DNA of 62,380 nucleotides from Budvicia aquatica DSM 5075 = ATCC 35567 (GTDB taxonomy: Bacteria > Pseudomonadota > Gammaproteobacteria > Enterobacterales > Enterobacteriaceae). Position 1 is the first letter of the stretch, and every line of letters starts with the position of its first letter. This document shows positions 9,799 through 20,509 of the stretch, piece by piece. The translations under genes and the position numbers were made by a program. The stretch spans positions 1,120 to 63,499 of the forward strand of contig NZ_ATYS01000031.1 in the NCBI RefSeq assembly GCF_000427805.1, in the 5' to 3' direction. The notes beneath the pieces are model-generated. The model was given only the letters and a program-made list of their open reading frames with translations. It was not told the DNA's origin and searched no databases.

Positions 9799-10808
9799 TA
9801 GTACATATACTCCTGGATCATCAACTCTGCCGTTTCAACGGCCATTAACGCGCCGCCAAAGCGGACGTTATCAGCAACTGACCAGAACTGAATAAGCTCA
9901 GGAATTCCGTAGTCAGTACGCAGACAGCCAATGCTCAGATGCGGATTGCCTGTGGCATCACCCACCTGAGTCGGATAATCATCGCTTTCGCTAATTTGAA
10001 TATCAGGCGCATTGTCTAAGGCTTCGGCCGCTTCTTGTGCTGATAACGGGCGCAGGCCTTCCAAATGAACAATCTGGGCATTGCCATAGAAAACAGGAGA
10101 CTGAATACAAGAAACTGAAATAGGTAATCCACTATCCTGTAATACTTTTCGAGCTTCATCAACTAATCGACGCTCTTCTTTTACGCTGCCTTCAGTATCA
10201 GGCAAGAGCGGTAATAAATTAAATGCGAGCTGCTTTTGGAAGAAGCCTTCTTCAACCGGTAACCCATTGAGTAAGCGTGCACTTTGTCCGGCTAAATCGT
10301 CGACGGCAGCTTTACCGTGAGCAGATGCCGCTAACATCACGGTAACCTGTAAACGAGCCAAATCGGCCAGGTCAGAAAGTGGTTTAATCGCGGTTAAAAG
10401 CTGGCTGGTTAAACTATCGGCTACGGCAACAATATTACGGTTGCGATATTCAGCCAGAGCCTGCGGATTTACACTAGGTACCACTAGCGGTACATCAGGT
10501 TCAAGTGAAAACAGACCGCTGTTATCAATCACTAAACAGCCATTACCCGCAGCCTCTTCAGCGTACAAATTAGCCGCCTGAGGACCGGCAACAAAAAAGG
10601 CCAACTGAGCCTGTGACCAGTCAAACTGGGCGGCATTTTGAACAATAATACTTTTACCGTTATAACGAATGGTTTCGCCGGCGCTACGTTCGCTGGCTAA
10701 AAGATAAAGTTCTCCTACCGGAAAATTACGCTCTTCCAATAATTCGAGCAGCGCTTCCCCTACTGCTCCGGTGGCACCAAGTACGGCAATTTGCCAACCA
10801 TCAGTCAT
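9798..10808 (-). CDS. usg: USG-1 protein, aspartate-semialdehyde dehydrogenase-like
   Basis: This protein of unknown function has the fold of aspartate-semialdehyde dehydrogenase. It keeps the NAD(P)-binding start [17 protein letters not shown] and the C-terminal [20 protein letters not shown]. Where true Asd enzymes have the catalytic cysteine in an NPNCST-type motif, this one reads [10 protein letters not shown], so the nucleophile is absent, as in E. coli Usg. It is therefore unlikely to be a working dehydrogenase. It lies between pdxB and truA and overlaps truA by one base, an order conserved in enterics. Confidence 0.93.
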   Translation of the reverse strand: MTDGWQIAVLGATGAVGEALLELLEERNFPVGELYLLASERSAGETIRYNGKSIIVQNAAQFDWSQAQLAFFVAGPQAANLYAEEAAGNGCLVIDNSGLFSLEPDVPLVVPSVNPQALAEYRNRNIVAVADSLTSQLLTAIKPLSDLADLARLQVTVMLAASAHGKAAVDDLAGQSARLLNGLPVEEGFFQKQLAFNLLPLLPDTEGSVKEERRLVDEARKVLQDSGLPISVSCIQSPVFYGNAQIVHLEGLRPLSAQEAAEALDNAPDIQISESDDYPTQVGDATGNPHLSIGCLRTDYGIPELIQFWSVADNVRFGGALMAVETAELMIQEYMY

Positions 10809-10917
10809 GCTAAACTCTCCGAAAAAATAACAATCAATCGTTCTGGAGCGAAATTATCTGCTGTTTTTCAAACAGAGAAAAGCGCCGTGATATAACCACG
10901 AACCCTATTGTGCTGAA

Positions 10918-12045
10918 TTATATAAGTTTGGTACTAAAGCCAAGCTGTTGCAGTAATATTTGGCTATCAGCGTTATCGCATTTGACAGTCAAAGAAGACC
11001 ACTCCCGGCGTTCAACATAGTCTTTGCGTAAACGATCAAACTCACCCGGCTGACCACCGACGGCTCTTAATGGAGCATCATCACGGCGCACATCATACAC
11101 CAGATGGATCAATCGTTTGAGTCTGCTCTCATCCAGCTCGCCTTTAAATAGGATTCGGCTAAACTCCGCCTCAGGCAGTAATGAAGAAAGCTCAACGCTT
11201 TCAGGCCGTCCGAGATGCTGGCTGAGGGCGTGATAAATTTGTGTGGTTCCGCGCGCTTTGCCTTCCAGCGAGTAACCAGCAATATGAGGAGTGCCAATAT
11301 CAACCCGAGCTAATAGCGGTAAAAGTAACTCGGGCTCTGGCTCCCATACGTCTAAAATAGTACTGAGTCGCTTACCCTGTTCCAGAGCCTGTAATAACGC
11401 GACATTATCGACAACCGGGCCTCGGGAAGCATTAATCAGAATTCGCCCCTCTGGCAATGCGGCTAATAATTCAGCATCAACCATATGATAGGTTTTATCC
11501 TGCCCGTCACGATAAAGTGGCGTGTGAAAGGTTAAAACATCGGCCTCTTTAACCAGCTTTTCTAACGGCCAGAAGGTTTCATTACTGTCGATACGCGCTC
11601 TTGGCGGATCGCATAATAACGTATTCACACCCAATGCCTTTAATCGAGCATTCAGACGTGACCCCACATTGCCGACACCAACAATTCCTACGGTTTTATC
11701 TCTTAGTTCAAAGCGATCCCGCTCAGCCAGCATTAATAATGCAGAAAACACATACTCAACCACCGCAATCGCATTACAACCCGGAGCGCCAGAAAAGCCA
11801 ATCCCCTGCTGCTTCAACCATTGGTCATCAACATGGTCAGTACCTGCGGTAGCGGTGCCGACGAAACTGACATGAGAGCCCGCCAGTAGTGCCTGATTAA
11901 CCTTAGTTACCGAACGTACCATTAGGGCGTCGGCATCTGCCAGCGTACCACTGTCTAATTGCCGACCGGCAACTAAACGCACATCCCCTAGTCGCCCAAA
12001 CAAAGTTTTGGCATAGGGCATATTTTCATCAGCCACAATTTTCAC
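10918..12045 (-). CDS. pdxB: Erythronate-4-phosphate dehydrogenase
   Basis: PdxB oxidises 4-phosphoerythronate in the DXP-dependent route to pyridoxal 5'-phosphate. The 375-residue sequence (E. coli 378) has the D-2-hydroxyacid dehydrogenase fold: the NAD-binding motif [12 protein letters not shown], the substrate-binding [10 protein letters not shown], a catalytic-His segment (GTPHIAGYS), and the PdxB-specific C-terminal dimerisation domain. It heads the pdxB-usg-truA-dedA run and is transcribed away from queC. Dxs, also in this window, supplies another precursor of the same pathway. Confidence 0.97.
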   Translation of the reverse strand: MKIVADENMPYAKTLFGRLGDVRLVAGRQLDSGTLADADALMVRSVTKVNQALLAGSHVSFVGTATAGTDHVDDQWLKQQGIGFSGAPGCNAIAVVEYVFSALLMLAERDRFELRDKTVGIVGVGNVGSRLNARLKALGVNTLLCDPPRARIDSNETFWPLEKLVKEADVLTFHTPLYRDGQDKTYHMVDAELLAALPEGRILINASRGPVVDNVALLQALEQGKRLSTILDVWEPEPELLLPLLARVDIGTPHIAGYSLEGKARGTTQIYHALSQHLGRPESVELSSLLPEAEFSRILFKGELDESRLKRLIHLVYDVRRDDAPLRAVGGQPGEFDRLRKDYVERREWSSLTVKCDNADSQILLQQLGFSTKLI

Positions 12046-12401
12046 GTTATTTTTCTCTTATGCATTCCGGCAGAACACCGGTGGTTTCATATTATTGAGA
12101 CTATCCATCGTAAAACATGGCATCATAGCCGCCCTATGGTTCTGGTTAGAATTTGCAACTTTGCAGACCTTGGGATCCCTTTGTGCTCAAGCTTGCCATG
12201 TTATCAGCCTGACTATGCAACACAATCAAATTAAAAATAATGTACTGGTATACACCCAAAATCATTCGAGTTGCAGGACAAAAGGCCCCGGCCTTTTTTA
12301 AATAGCGCATCAGGTTGTAGCGGCTCATTATATCTGAAGAAATATCATCTTCTGCTATTGCAGCAAAAAATTAGACTAATATCGAAAATTACGGAGTTGA
12401 G
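12046..12401. other. pdxB-queC divergent spacer and block junction
   Basis: 356 bases between divergent pdxB and queC. It holds a 30-base ERIC left arm (listed separately) and, right after it, AAAAGG-CCCCGG-CCTTTTTT near 12280-12298, a possible plus-strand terminator facing queC. In E. coli the two flanking gene blocks lie far apart, so this is a rearrangement junction relative to that genome. Confidence 0.55.
12249..12278 (+). repeat. ERIC left-arm fragment
   Basis: TATACACCC followed by ATTCGAGTTGCAGGA matches the left end of ERIC elements. The core palindrome (GAGCTTAC...AAGTAAGTGA) and the right end are missing. A GC-rich hairpin with a T-run replaces them. Confidence 0.6.
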
Positions 12402-13106
12402 ATGAAACGTGCAGTAGTTGTTTTTAGCGGCGGACAGGATTCAACAACCTGCCTTATTCAAGCCCTTAAACAATATGACGAAGTACACTGTGTTACTTTT
12501 GATTATGGTCAACGCCATCAGGCTGAAATCGATGTCGCCAGAGATTTAGCTATCACTTTGGGCGCTAGCGCTCATAAAGTAATGGACGTCGGGTTATTAA
12601 ATGAATTGGCTATCAGTAGCCTGACGCGTGACAATATTCCGGTTCCTAAAACCAGCGGTGACGATATTCCGAGTACCTTTGTTCCCGGTAGAAATATATT
12701 ATTTCTGACACTGTCCGCTATTTACGCCTATCAAATTAAAGCCGAAGCCGTCATTACCGGCGTTTGCGAAACCGACTTTTCTGGTTATCCGGATTGTAGG
12801 GACGAATTTGTTAAATCCCTCAATCATGCAGTCTCCTTAGGGATGGCCTATGATATTCGTTTTGAAACGCCGCTAATGTGGCTGGATAAAGCAGAAACAT
12901 GGGCTCTGGCTGACTATTACAGCCAACTAGATCTCATTCGTCACCAAACTTTGACTTGCTATAACGGCATCAAGGGCGATGGCTGTGGTGAATGCCCGTC
13001 CTGCCATTTAAGAGCTAACGGACTCAGCCGCTATTTAGACAATAAACAAGCCATTATGGGCAGTTTGAATACTAAGCTAATGTTGGGATCGGTCAAACCT
13101 GATTAA
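12402..13106 (+). CDS. queC: 7-cyano-7-deazaguanine (preQ0) synthase
   Basis: QueC converts 7-carboxy-7-deazaguanine to preQ0 with ATP and ammonia, in queuosine tRNA modification. The 234-residue protein has the PP-loop SGGQDSTTC at residues 9-17 and a C-terminal zinc site with four cysteines in [17 protein letters not shown]. The ATG follows CGGAG at a good distance. The downstream enzyme Tgt is at the far end of this window. queA, which normally precedes tgt, is not present. Confidence 0.97.
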   Translation: MKRAVVVFSGGQDSTTCLIQALKQYDEVHCVTFDYGQRHQAEIDVARDLAITLGASAHKVMDVGLLNELAISSLTRDNIPVPKTSGDDIPSTFVPGRNILFLTLSAIYAYQIKAEAVITGVCETDFSGYPDCRDEFVKSLNHAVSLGMAYDIRFETPLMWLDKAETWALADYYSQLDLIRHQTLTCYNGIKGDGCGECPSCHLRANGLSRYLDNKQAIMGSLNTKLMLGSVKPD

Positions 13107-13118
13107 TCTCGTCTATGT

Positions 13119-13152
13119 ACCGCATACGATACCGTTCGGTGAAGTATGCGGT
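13119..13152. terminator. Hairpin between convergent queC and ybaV
   Basis: ACCGCATAC pairs with GTATGCGGT, with a smaller ACCG/CGGT hairpin in the loop, followed on the plus strand by TCGTTC. The U-run is weak. The position between two convergent stops supports a terminator. Confidence 0.55.
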
Positions 13153-13167
13153 TCGTTCAGCTCACGA

Positions 13168-13515
13168 CTAAAGCTTCAGCCGGGATAGATTACGCTCCAC
13201 GGTGGCAATCCCGATACCGGGAACTTCCTGAAGCTGTTCGATTGAAGCAAACGGACCATTCTTTTCCCGATAGCCAATAATATTCTGCGCCTTTTTCAGT
13301 CCGATACCCTCCATGACCTCGGCCAGTTGCTCTGCCGTAGCCTGATTTAAACTTACCTGAGATTCTTGTGATTCGTTCTGTTCTTGCATCATCACACTGG
13401 TCGGCGAAGCAGATTCTTTAGCCGTCGATTTGGCCGGAGCCGAGTGGCTGATAGCCGGAATCAACAGTGCGCTGGAGAGTAATAAATGAATAAAGAGAGA
13501 AGATGATTTTTTCAT
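13168..13515 (-). CDS. ybaV: ComEA-like helix-hairpin-helix protein YbaV
   Basis: This small exported DNA-binding protein of unknown function has 115 residues. An N-terminal signal peptide (KKSSS, a hydrophobic stretch, then SHSA) is followed by a low-complexity linker rich in S, T, E and Q. A ComEA-type helix-hairpin-helix pair covers about residues 55-115 (LNQATAEQLAEVMEGIGLKK and VPGIGIATVERN). Such domains bind double-stranded DNA in competence systems, but enteric YbaV has not been tied to uptake as far as I know. It follows ppiD, as in E. coli. fadM, normally next to it, is missing. Confidence 0.9.
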   Translation of the reverse strand: MKKSSSLFIHLLLSSALLIPAISHSAPAKSTAKESASPTSVMMQEQNESQESQVSLNQATAEQLAEVMEGIGLKKAQNIIGYREKNGPFASIEQLQEVPGIGIATVERNLSRLKL

Positions 13516-13612
13516 ACGGGCATCCTTTTAAAAGTTAACTGTGCCTGTTGGTCACAGAGCCCATACACTGCCGATGTCATCGCACAGCAACAATTAGGAT
13601 ATTCCAGATATG

Positions 13613-13638
13613 CAAAAGGCCACACAGGTGGCCTTTTG
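13613..13638 (-). terminator. ppiD terminator
   Basis: CAAAAGGCCAC and GTGGCCTTTTG form a perfect 11-bp stem around ACAG. It lies 49 bases past the ppiD stop. The T-run is built into the stem on both strands, so it can work in either direction. Confidence 0.8.
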
Positions 13639-13686
13639 ATATTGTTAGCTATTACAAAAATTTGCGAAGCCTACTGCACATTTTAC

Positions 13687-15573
13687 CTACTGTGCATCAC
13701 CGATATCGCCCATCTTAATTTTTGCCTGCTGACGAAGATTGCTCACCAGTGAATCCAGAATAACACCGCTGGTTTGCTTCACTAACTCATCGCTAAAGGC
13801 TTTAGCCTCTTCACCAGGAAGGACTCCGGCCTGAACGGCGTCAAGTGCCACTAAAACAACTTCGTCATCTTTATTCATTGATACGCCGTAAGTTGGCTTG
13901 CCGTCCTTTGGTGGCGCTAAGGCAAACACGCTGTCAGTCAATTGGGCATCATCTGAACGACGGGTAATGACTTGCTTATCACCAAACTTAACGTTAGCGG
14001 CTTTAAGCGCCTCATCAGCCTTATCGGTGTTTAATGCAGCCAGTAGCTTATCAGCCTGCTCACGGGCCATTTTCAGTACTTTCTGACGCTTCAGTAACCC
14101 GGCAATATCAGCAGATACTTGCTCAAATGGCTTAATCGCTTCCGGACGATGCTCTGCAATACGCAGAACAAAAGCACGATCGCCATCAACGGTAATTACA
14201 TCAGAGTTTGGTCCCGGAGCTCCGTTAACGCCGAACAGGCTACCGCCAAAGATTTCTTGAGCGATTTCAGGATAGGACAACTCTTGAGGAATAGAATCAC
14301 GGGTAAACCAATCACTCTGAACGGCTTTCAGGCCAGAAGCCTTTTCAGCATCTTCCAGTGACAGTTTGTTGCTCGCAGCACCATCGATCAACTTGGTCTG
14401 CAGGTCTTCATATTGGTTATATGATTTATCCTGCAGTAAGTTTTGTGCAATTTCAGCTTTAACATCTGCCAGCGGGCGCTGTTGCTCTGGCTGAGAATCA
14501 TTCAGACGAACAATTAAGTAACCTAAGTCAGAAGGAATAATGCCTGAAATTTGGCCTTTCTCAGTCAGCTTAGCTTTAGCAATATCATCAGTTACTGCGC
14601 TGGCTTCAAGCCACCCAAGTTCGCCGCCTTTAGCCGCAGAATCTTTCTCAATCGATTTCTGTTTAGCGACATCAGCAAAATTAGCGCCGCTGTTTAACTG
14701 TGCTAAAACAGCCTTAGCATCATTTTCGTTTTCCAACACAATAATGCTGTAGTTGAAGCGAGGCTTTTGCATGTACATCGGTTTGTTCTGGGTATAGAAC
14801 TCTGCGATTTCTTCGTCGGTGACTTTAATACCGTCATTCAGCGATGCAGCATCTACTTCGATATAATTAATTTTTACGCTTTCAGGAGCGGTAAACCGGC
14901 TCTTATTCTGCTCATAAAAATCTTTAATTTCTTGCTCTGTCGGCTCAGCATCTTTTTGAGCTGCCAGCGCTTTCATATCAATGTTGGCCGTGCGTATATC
15001 ACGCTTTTGGTCAATCAGAGCAATAACCGACTGAGCTTCAGAAGGCAGTGCAAAGTTAGTACCTGAATAGCCTTCTAACAGTTGTTGAGTCAGAAGCTGC
15101 TTACGCATCAATTCAGCATATTGCGCAGGCTGATACTGAAAACGGTTTAACAGGCTAAGGTATTTATCGTTATCAAACTTACCGTCGGTCTGAAACTCTG
15201 GTGACGATTGGATAGCCAGTTTAACCTGGTCATCACTGATCATCAGACCAATCTTTGTCGCATATTGATCGAGTAGAGTGTCATTAATCATACGATTCAA
15301 TACTTGCTGACGCAGTTGCTTCATATAGCCTTCGTTAGAAGCTAACTGGGAGAATTGCTCACCTAACTGTTGCTGTAAGCGACCACGTTCACCGGCTAAG
15401 GCCTGTTCGAAATTCGCACGACCGATCTCTTGCCCGTTAACTTCGGCGGCATACTGCTGGGAATCACTCCCCATATAGCTACCAACGCCGGTTAATACAA
15501 ACGACAACATAATCAAGGCAAGGAGAACTTTAAGCACGACGTTATTAGCGGCCGCGCGTAGATTGTCCATCAT
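13687..15573 (-). CDS. ppiD: Periplasmic folding chaperone PpiD (SurA-like, membrane-anchored)
   Basis: PpiD is anchored in the inner membrane beside SecYEG and helps newly translocated proteins leave the translocon. The 628-residue protein (E. coli 623) has an N-terminal anchor (VVLKVLLALIMLSFVLTGVG), a SurA-like N-terminal chaperone region, a central parvulin-type domain near residues 265-360 (ARFNYSIIVL... GGELGWLEASAV), and a C-terminal chaperone region. PpiD parvulin domains are generally inactive or weak as prolyl isomerases. It lies downstream of hupB, as in E. coli, with its own terminator. Confidence 0.97.
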   Translation of the reverse strand: MMDNLRAAANNVVLKVLLALIMLSFVLTGVGSYMGSDSQQYAAEVNGQEIGRANFEQALAGERGRLQQQLGEQFSQLASNEGYMKQLRQQVLNRMINDTLLDQYATKIGLMISDDQVKLAIQSSPEFQTDGKFDNDKYLSLLNRFQYQPAQYAELMRKQLLTQQLLEGYSGTNFALPSEAQSVIALIDQKRDIRTANIDMKALAAQKDAEPTEQEIKDFYEQNKSRFTAPESVKINYIEVDAASLNDGIKVTDEEIAEFYTQNKPMYMQKPRFNYSIIVLENENDAKAVLAQLNSGANFADVAKQKSIEKDSAAKGGELGWLEASAVTDDIAKAKLTEKGQISGIIPSDLGYLIVRLNDSQPEQQRPLADVKAEIAQNLLQDKSYNQYEDLQTKLIDGAASNKLSLEDAEKASGLKAVQSDWFTRDSIPQELSYPEIAQEIFGGSLFGVNGAPGPNSDVITVDGDRAFVLRIAEHRPEAIKPFEQVSADIAGLLKRQKVLKMAREQADKLLAALNTDKADEALKAANVKFGDKQVITRRSDDAQLTDSVFALAPPKDGKPTYGVSMNKDDEVVLVALDAVQAGVLPGEEAKAFSDELVKQTSGVILDSLVSNLRQQAKIKMGDIGDAQ

Positions 15574-15714
15574 AGGGTGACAACACTCCGCTGTAATAGG
15601 CTAAACCATGAAACCATTAAGCAGGTGAAAACACCGGCAGGTTTGCATTCTTACCTATGCATTGTTTTGCATAAGTCATGGTTATTGGGTTTATAATCAC
15701 CTTCAAAAAAAGGC

Positions 15715-15744
15715 ATAAAAAAAGCGCATCTTAATGATACGCTT
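15715..15744 (-). terminator. hupB terminator
   Basis: AAGCGCATC-TTAAT-GATACGCTT forms a 9-bp stem with one C/A mismatch, followed on the minus strand by a run of seven T. It lies about 80 bases past the hupB stop. Confidence 0.8.
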
Positions 15745-15825
15745 ATATTCTATCAGTTCATTGCCATTAGGTAATGCTTTAGCGCTAAAAATAATAGGCG
15801 CAATGAAGCAATAACCGACAAAAAC

Positions 15826-16098
15826 TTAGTTAACTGCGTCTTTCAGTGCTTTACCAGCACGGAAGGCAGGAACTTTTGCTGCTGCGATTTTGATTTCTTT
15901 GCCAGTTTGTGGATTACGGCCAGTACGTGCAGCACGCTCACGAACAACAAATGAACCAAAACCAACTAAAGCAACCTGATCTCCGCTTTTCAGCGCTTCA
16001 GTTACAGCTTCAATAATTGCATCTAATGAACGGCCAGCTGCAGCCTTAGAAATATCTGCACCCGCAGCAATTTGGTCGATCAATTGTGACTTATTCAC
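15826..16098 (-). CDS. hupB: DNA-binding protein HU-beta
   Basis: HU-beta is one of the two subunits of the nucleoid protein HU, which bends and compacts DNA without sequence specificity. The 90-residue protein matches the E. coli length. It shows the helical N-terminal half ([20 protein letters not shown]), the beta-arm motif [21 protein letters not shown] with the intercalating proline, and a lysine-rich C-terminus. It stands alone between ppiD and lon, with terminators on both sides, as in E. coli. Confidence 0.98.
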   Translation of the reverse strand: MNKSQLIDQIAAGADISKAAAGRSLDAIIEAVTEALKSGDQVALVGFGSFVVRERAARTGRNPQTGKEIKIAAAKVPAFRAGKALKDAVN

Positions 16099-16223
16099 TA
16101 TGGAATCCCCTTTACGATAAATTGTCGTCCCTGATCATCGATAGGGATACGACGCCACTGCTGTTATATCAAAGCAAGACCTGTCATAGCAAGTCATGCC
16201 GACGCACTAATTTAACGGCACAT

Positions 16224-16256
16224 AAAAAAACTGGCAAGAGAGAATGCTCTTGCCAG
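16224..16256 (-). terminator. lon terminator
   Basis: CTGGCAAGAG and CTCTTGCCAG form a 10-bp perfect stem around AGAATG, followed on the minus strand by seven T. It lies about 30 bases past the lon stop. Confidence 0.9.
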
Positions 16257-16287
16257 TACCATTTTTATCTAGAATATTTGCTGTCTG

Positions 16288-18645
16288 TCACTGTTTTGGA
16301 CTTACAGGTTGGGCTCCAAGAGGTGGATTAACCAGCGCAAGGGCTAATACTTCCTCAATTCGCTCAACCGGATGGATATCCAAATCAGCAATAATGTTGT
16401 CCGGAATATCTTCCAAATCACGTTTATTCTCAAAAGGAATCAGAACAGTTTTGATTCCACCGCGATGAGCGGCCAACAATTTCTCTTTCAAGCCACCGAT
16501 TGGAAGCACGTGTCCACGTAAGGTAATTTCACCGGTCATGGCAACGTCGGCACGAACCGGATTCCCCGTCAGACAAGACACCAGCGCGGTACACATCGCA
16601 GTACCGGCACTTGGCCCGTCTTTCGGCGTTGCACCTTCTGGCACGTGCACATGAATATCACGCTTTTCGTAAAAGTCAGCGTTAATACCTAACTTTTCCG
16701 CTCTGGCGCGAACGACGGTTAACGCAGCCTGAATCGACTCTTGCATAACTTCACCCAGAGAACCGGTATAAGTCAGCTTACCTTTACCCGGAACACAGGC
16801 CGTTTCGATAGTCAGTAAATCACCACCGACTTCGGTCCATGCAAGACCGGTGACCTGCCCGATACGGTTTTCGTTGTCCGCACGGCCATAATCAAAGCGT
16901 TGAACGCCTAAGAACTCTTTCAAGTTATCGCCATTAACGGTGATATGCTTAACGCTCTTATTCATCAACAGTGTTTTCACGGCTTTACGGCAAACTTTAG
17001 ATATTTCACGTTCCAGACTACGTACGCCAGCTTCGCGGGTGTAGTAACGAATCATCGACACTATCGCCGAATCATCAAGGGTTAACTCACCCTTTTTCAA
17101 AGCATTACGCTCAAGCTGTTTCGGCAGTAAATGCTGCTTAGCAATGTTTAACTTTTCATCTTCGGTATAGCCTGACAAACGAATTACTTCCATACGGTCC
17201 AGTAACGGCGCAGGAATATTCATCGAGTTTGATGTTGCCACAAACATGACGTCTGACAGGTCATAGTCCACTTCTAAATAGTGGTCGTTAAATGCCACGT
17301 TTTGTTCCGGATCCAGCACTTCTAGCAGTGCAGATGCCGGGTCGCCACGCATGTCCGAAGACATTTTATCAATTTCATCCAGTAGGAAGAGTGGGTTTTT
17401 AACCCCGACTTTAGCCATTTTCTGGATCAGTTTGCCCGGCATTGAACCGATATAAGTCCGGCGATGACCACGAATTTCGGCTTCATCACGAACGCCGCCT
17501 AATGCCATACGTACATATTTACGTCCGGTCGCGTTGGCAATTGACTGACCTAAAGATGTCTTACCCACGCCCGGAGGCCCGACTAAGCATAAGATAGGTC
17601 CTTTAATTTTGCTTACCCGGCTTTGAACTGCCAGATACTCAAGGATGCGATCTTTGACCCGGTCAAGACCGTAATGGTCGGTGTCTAGAATTTCCTGCGC
17701 TTTATTCAGGTCCTTTTTGACTTTACTACGGGCGTTCCATGGAACCTGAAGCATCCAGTCAATATAGCCACGTACCACGGTTGCCTCAGCGGACATCGGT
17801 GACATCATTTTTAACTTTTGCAGCTCAGCTTCGGTTTTTTCCCGCGCTTCTTTTGGCATCTTAGCCGCTTCGATTTTACGCTTCAGAGTTTCATTCTCAT
17901 CAGGCGCATCATCCATTTCACCCAGCTCTTTCTGAATAGCTTTCATTTGCTCATTCAGATAATACTCACGCTGGCTTTTTTCCATCTGCTTTTTGACGCG
18001 GTTACGGATGCGTTTTTCCACCTGTAACAGATCAATTTCAGATTCCATCATAGCCATCAGAAATTCCAGACGCTCTCCGACATCTGTCATTTCCAAAACG
18101 GTCTGCTTATCGCTTAATTTAAGCGACATATGAGCAGCGATGGTGTCGGCCAGTCGAGCCGGATCTTCAATACCGTTTAACGAAGTCAGGACTTCCGGCG
18201 GGATCTTTTTATTCAGCTTGATGTAACCATCAAACTGATTGACCGCCGTCCGAATCATCACTTCTTGTTCTTGTTCATCAATACTGGTGCTTGCTAAATA
18301 TTCAGCCTGTGCGGAGAAATGCTCTCCGTTATCAGCCAGCGTGGTAATGCGCGCACGTTGAATCCCTTCGACCAGTACTTTTACCGTACCGTCTGGTAAT
18401 TTCAGCATCTGTAAAATAGAGGCTACTGTGCCCACAGAAAATAGATCGTTAACGCCCGGCTCATCCATAGTGGCGTCTTTCTGCGCAACCATAAGAACTT
18501 TTTTGTCCTGATCCATAGCGGCTTCAAGACAGCGAATCGATTTCTCCCTACCCACAAATAATGGGATAACCATGTGCGGATAAACCACTACATCTCGTAA
18601 TGGCAGTGCCGGGATTTCAATGCGTTCGGAACGCTCAGCATTCAT
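16288..18645 (-). CDS. lon: ATP-dependent protease Lon
   Basis: Lon is the cytosolic AAA+ serine protease that degrades misfolded proteins and regulators such as SulA. The 785-residue protein (E. coli 784) has the N-terminal substrate-binding domain, a coiled-coil region, the AAA+ module with Walker [10 protein letters not shown] and Walker [11 protein letters not shown], and the C-terminal protease domain. The catalytic serine is in PKDGPSAG and the catalytic lysine in [15 protein letters not shown] set the start at ATG 18645 ([12 protein letters not shown]), behind AGAGAG. The frame runs on to 18735 but has no family support there. A sigma-32 promoter lies 78 bases upstream. Confidence 0.97.
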   Translation of the reverse strand: MNAERSERIEIPALPLRDVVVYPHMVIPLFVGREKSIRCLEAAMDQDKKVLMVAQKDATMDEPGVNDLFSVGTVASILQMLKLPDGTVKVLVEGIQRARITTLADNGEHFSAQAEYLASTSIDEQEQEVMIRTAVNQFDGYIKLNKKIPPEVLTSLNGIEDPARLADTIAAHMSLKLSDKQTVLEMTDVGERLEFLMAMMESEIDLLQVEKRIRNRVKKQMEKSQREYYLNEQMKAIQKELGEMDDAPDENETLKRKIEAAKMPKEAREKTEAELQKLKMMSPMSAEATVVRGYIDWMLQVPWNARSKVKKDLNKAQEILDTDHYGLDRVKDRILEYLAVQSRVSKIKGPILCLVGPPGVGKTSLGQSIANATGRKYVRMALGGVRDEAEIRGHRRTYIGSMPGKLIQKMAKVGVKNPLFLLDEIDKMSSDMRGDPASALLEVLDPEQNVAFNDHYLEVDYDLSDVMFVATSNSMNIPAPLLDRMEVIRLSGYTEDEKLNIAKQHLLPKQLERNALKKGELTLDDSAIVSMIRYYTREAGVRSLEREISKVCRKAVKTLLMNKSVKHITVNGDNLKEFLGVQRFDYGRADNENRIGQVTGLAWTEVGGDLLTIETACVPGKGKLTYTGSLGEVMQESIQAALTVVRARAEKLGINADFYEKRDIHVHVPEGATPKDGPSAGTAMCTALVSCLTGNPVRADVAMTGEITLRGHVLPIGGLKEKLLAAHRGGIKTVLIPFENKRDLEDIPDNIIADLDIHPVERIEEVLALALVNPPLGAQPVSPKQ

Positions 18646-18722
18646 AGAGCTCTCTCTTTGTTTGTTTCCATTAAAAACATCAACGGAAAAGGGATACGCC
18701 ATTAACGTAATACATAGAAGAG

Positions 18723-18752
18723 TATATGGGGACAATTAAATGACATTCAACG
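18723..18752 (-). promoter_or_regulatory. Heat-shock (sigma-32) promoter of lon
   Basis: On the minus strand, CGTTGAATG (18744-18752) and CCCCATATA (18723-18731) match the -35 and -10 elements of the E. coli lon heat-shock promoter, as I recall it. The spacer between them differs from E. coli. A weaker sigma-70-like pair (TTGATT, 16 bp, TATTCT) lies further upstream at 18862-18889. Confidence 0.85.
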
Positions 18753-19061
18753 GTAGATTTAGATAAAAAATCAGGATAGTTGAAACACCTTCAAATAGTG
18801 TCTGCTCTCCCGCCTGTTATCCACCGAGATCGGGACCGATCAAGCGTCTTATCTATGGTATAGAATAGGATAAAAATAAATAAAATCAATATGTAAAAAT
18901 GACTATCTGGTTAGTTATATTCAATTAAAGCTAGGAAAAATAGACACGACCAACCGAAAATGAAAGCCGGTTACCCATTGCTTCTGCACTCTGTTGCATC
19001 ACGATAGATTTTATTTCTCTGAGGTTTCTGCCGGGAAATGATCAAATGCGGGAAGGCTATA
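18753..19061. other. Upstream part of the clpX-lon spacer
   Basis: About 310 AT-rich bases between the lon heat-shock promoter and the clpX terminator. Apart from the possible sigma-70 promoter for lon noted above, I see nothing in it. Confidence 0.5.
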
Positions 19062-19088
19062 TTTGTAGCCCCGGAAAGGGGCTACAAA
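19062..19088 (-). terminator. Hairpin after clpX
   Basis: TTTGTAGCCCC and GGGGCTACAAA form an 11-bp perfect stem around GGAAA, 10 bases past the clpX stop. The U-run on the minus strand is poor, so read-through into lon is possible. Confidence 0.65.
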
Positions 19089-19097
19089 GGTACTTTA

Positions 19098-20369
19098 CTA
19101 TTCGCCAGAGGCCTGAGCTTCCGGTTTTCCGTAAATCAACAGAGGTTCTGAATTAGATTCAATCACCGATGCATCAATTACCACTTTCTCAACGTTTTCC
19201 ATTGAAGGAATTTCGTACATGGTATTAAGCAATGCGGCTTCAACGATAGAGCGTAAGCCACGAGCACCTGTCTTACGGGACATGGCTTTCTTCGCTATTG
19301 CGACTAAAGCCTCATCACGGAACTCAAGCTCAACGTTTTCGAGATTAAACAATGCCTGATACTGTTTAGTCAGCGCATTTTTAGGCTCATTCAGAATCTG
19401 AATCAAGGCTTGCTCATCCAGTTCGCCTAACGTAGCGACTACCGGTAAACGACCGATAAACTCAGGGATCAGACCAAACTTGATCAAATCCTCAGGCTCA
19501 ACCTGTCTGAACAATTCACCTTCAGTTGCTTTATCAGAAGATTTCTTCACCGTTGCGCCGAAACCAATACCGGTACCGGTTTCAACCCGCTGTGCAATGA
19601 CCTTATCCAGACCGGCAAAAGCACCACCACAGATAAACAGAATTTTTGAGGTATCAACCTGCAAAAACTCCTGCTGCGGGTGTTTGCGTCCGCCCTGAGG
19701 AGGAACTGCGGCAATGGTACCCTCAATCAGTTTCAGCAGTGCCTGTTGTACGCCCTCGCCTGAAACGTCACGAGTAATCGATGGATTATCTGACTTACGT
19801 GAGATCTTATCGATTTCATCAATATATACGATGCCCCGCTGCGCTTTCTCAACGTCGTAATCACATTTTTGCAGCAGTTTCTGAATAATATTTTCGACGT
19901 CCTCACCCACATAACCCGCTTCGGTCAGCGTGGTGGCATCAGCCATAGTGAAAGGAACATCTAGCAGACGGGCCAATGTTTCAGCCAACAGCGTTTTACC
20001 GCTACCGGTCGGGCCTATCAATAAGATATTACTTTTAGCCAATTCCACGCTGTTGCTGTTACCAGCACTGCGTAGGCGCTTATAGTGGTTATAAACCGCT
20101 ACGGCTAAAACTTTCTTTGCCTGTTCCTGACCAATAACATAGTCATCCAGGTGGTGACGAATTTCATGCGGTGTTGGTAGCGCACTACGATCTTTGTGCG
20201 GCACCAGTTCTTTAATCTCTTCGCGAATAATATCGTTACATAAGTCGACACATTCGTCGCAGATATACACTGACGGCCCAGCGATCAATTTGCGAACTTC
20301 GTGCTGGCTTTTTCCACAGAAAGTGCAGTACAGCAGCTTTCCTGAACCGTCTTTGCCCTTATCTGTCAT
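19098..20369 (-). CDS. clpX: ClpX, ATPase subunit of the ClpXP protease
   Basis: ClpX is the hexameric AAA+ unfoldase that recognises ssrA-tagged and other substrates and feeds them to ClpP. The 423-residue protein has an N-terminal zinc-binding domain (CTFCGKSQ, then CDECVDLC), Walker A GPTGSGKT, the pore loop GYVG, Walker [11 protein letters not shown], an IGF tripeptide within TGIGFGA that docks to ClpP, and a sensor-2 RGLR. It lies 140 bases downstream of clpP on the same strand, the conserved tig-clpP-clpX-lon order. Confidence 0.98.
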   Translation of the reverse strand: MTDKGKDGSGKLLYCTFCGKSQHEVRKLIAGPSVYICDECVDLCNDIIREEIKELVPHKDRSALPTPHEIRHHLDDYVIGQEQAKKVLAVAVYNHYKRLRSAGNSNSVELAKSNILLIGPTGSGKTLLAETLARLLDVPFTMADATTLTEAGYVGEDVENIIQKLLQKCDYDVEKAQRGIVYIDEIDKISRKSDNPSITRDVSGEGVQQALLKLIEGTIAAVPPQGGRKHPQQEFLQVDTSKILFICGGAFAGLDKVIAQRVETGTGIGFGATVKKSSDKATEGELFRQVEPEDLIKFGLIPEFIGRLPVVATLGELDEQALIQILNEPKNALTKQYQALFNLENVELEFRDEALVAIAKKAMSRKTGARGLRSIVEAALLNTMYEIPSMENVEKVVIDASVIESNSEPLLIYGKPEAQASGE

Positions 20370-20509
20370 CAGTAGACCTCATAAATTTAATCTTAATTCT
20401 GTGCATCCTGCGTGACTCACCTGCTCTGGCAATAGCAGCCTATTTTGCCGTTACTATGACACGCTTTGGATCAAGTAACGGCATAAATATCGCTTATTAG
20501 ATACTACGA

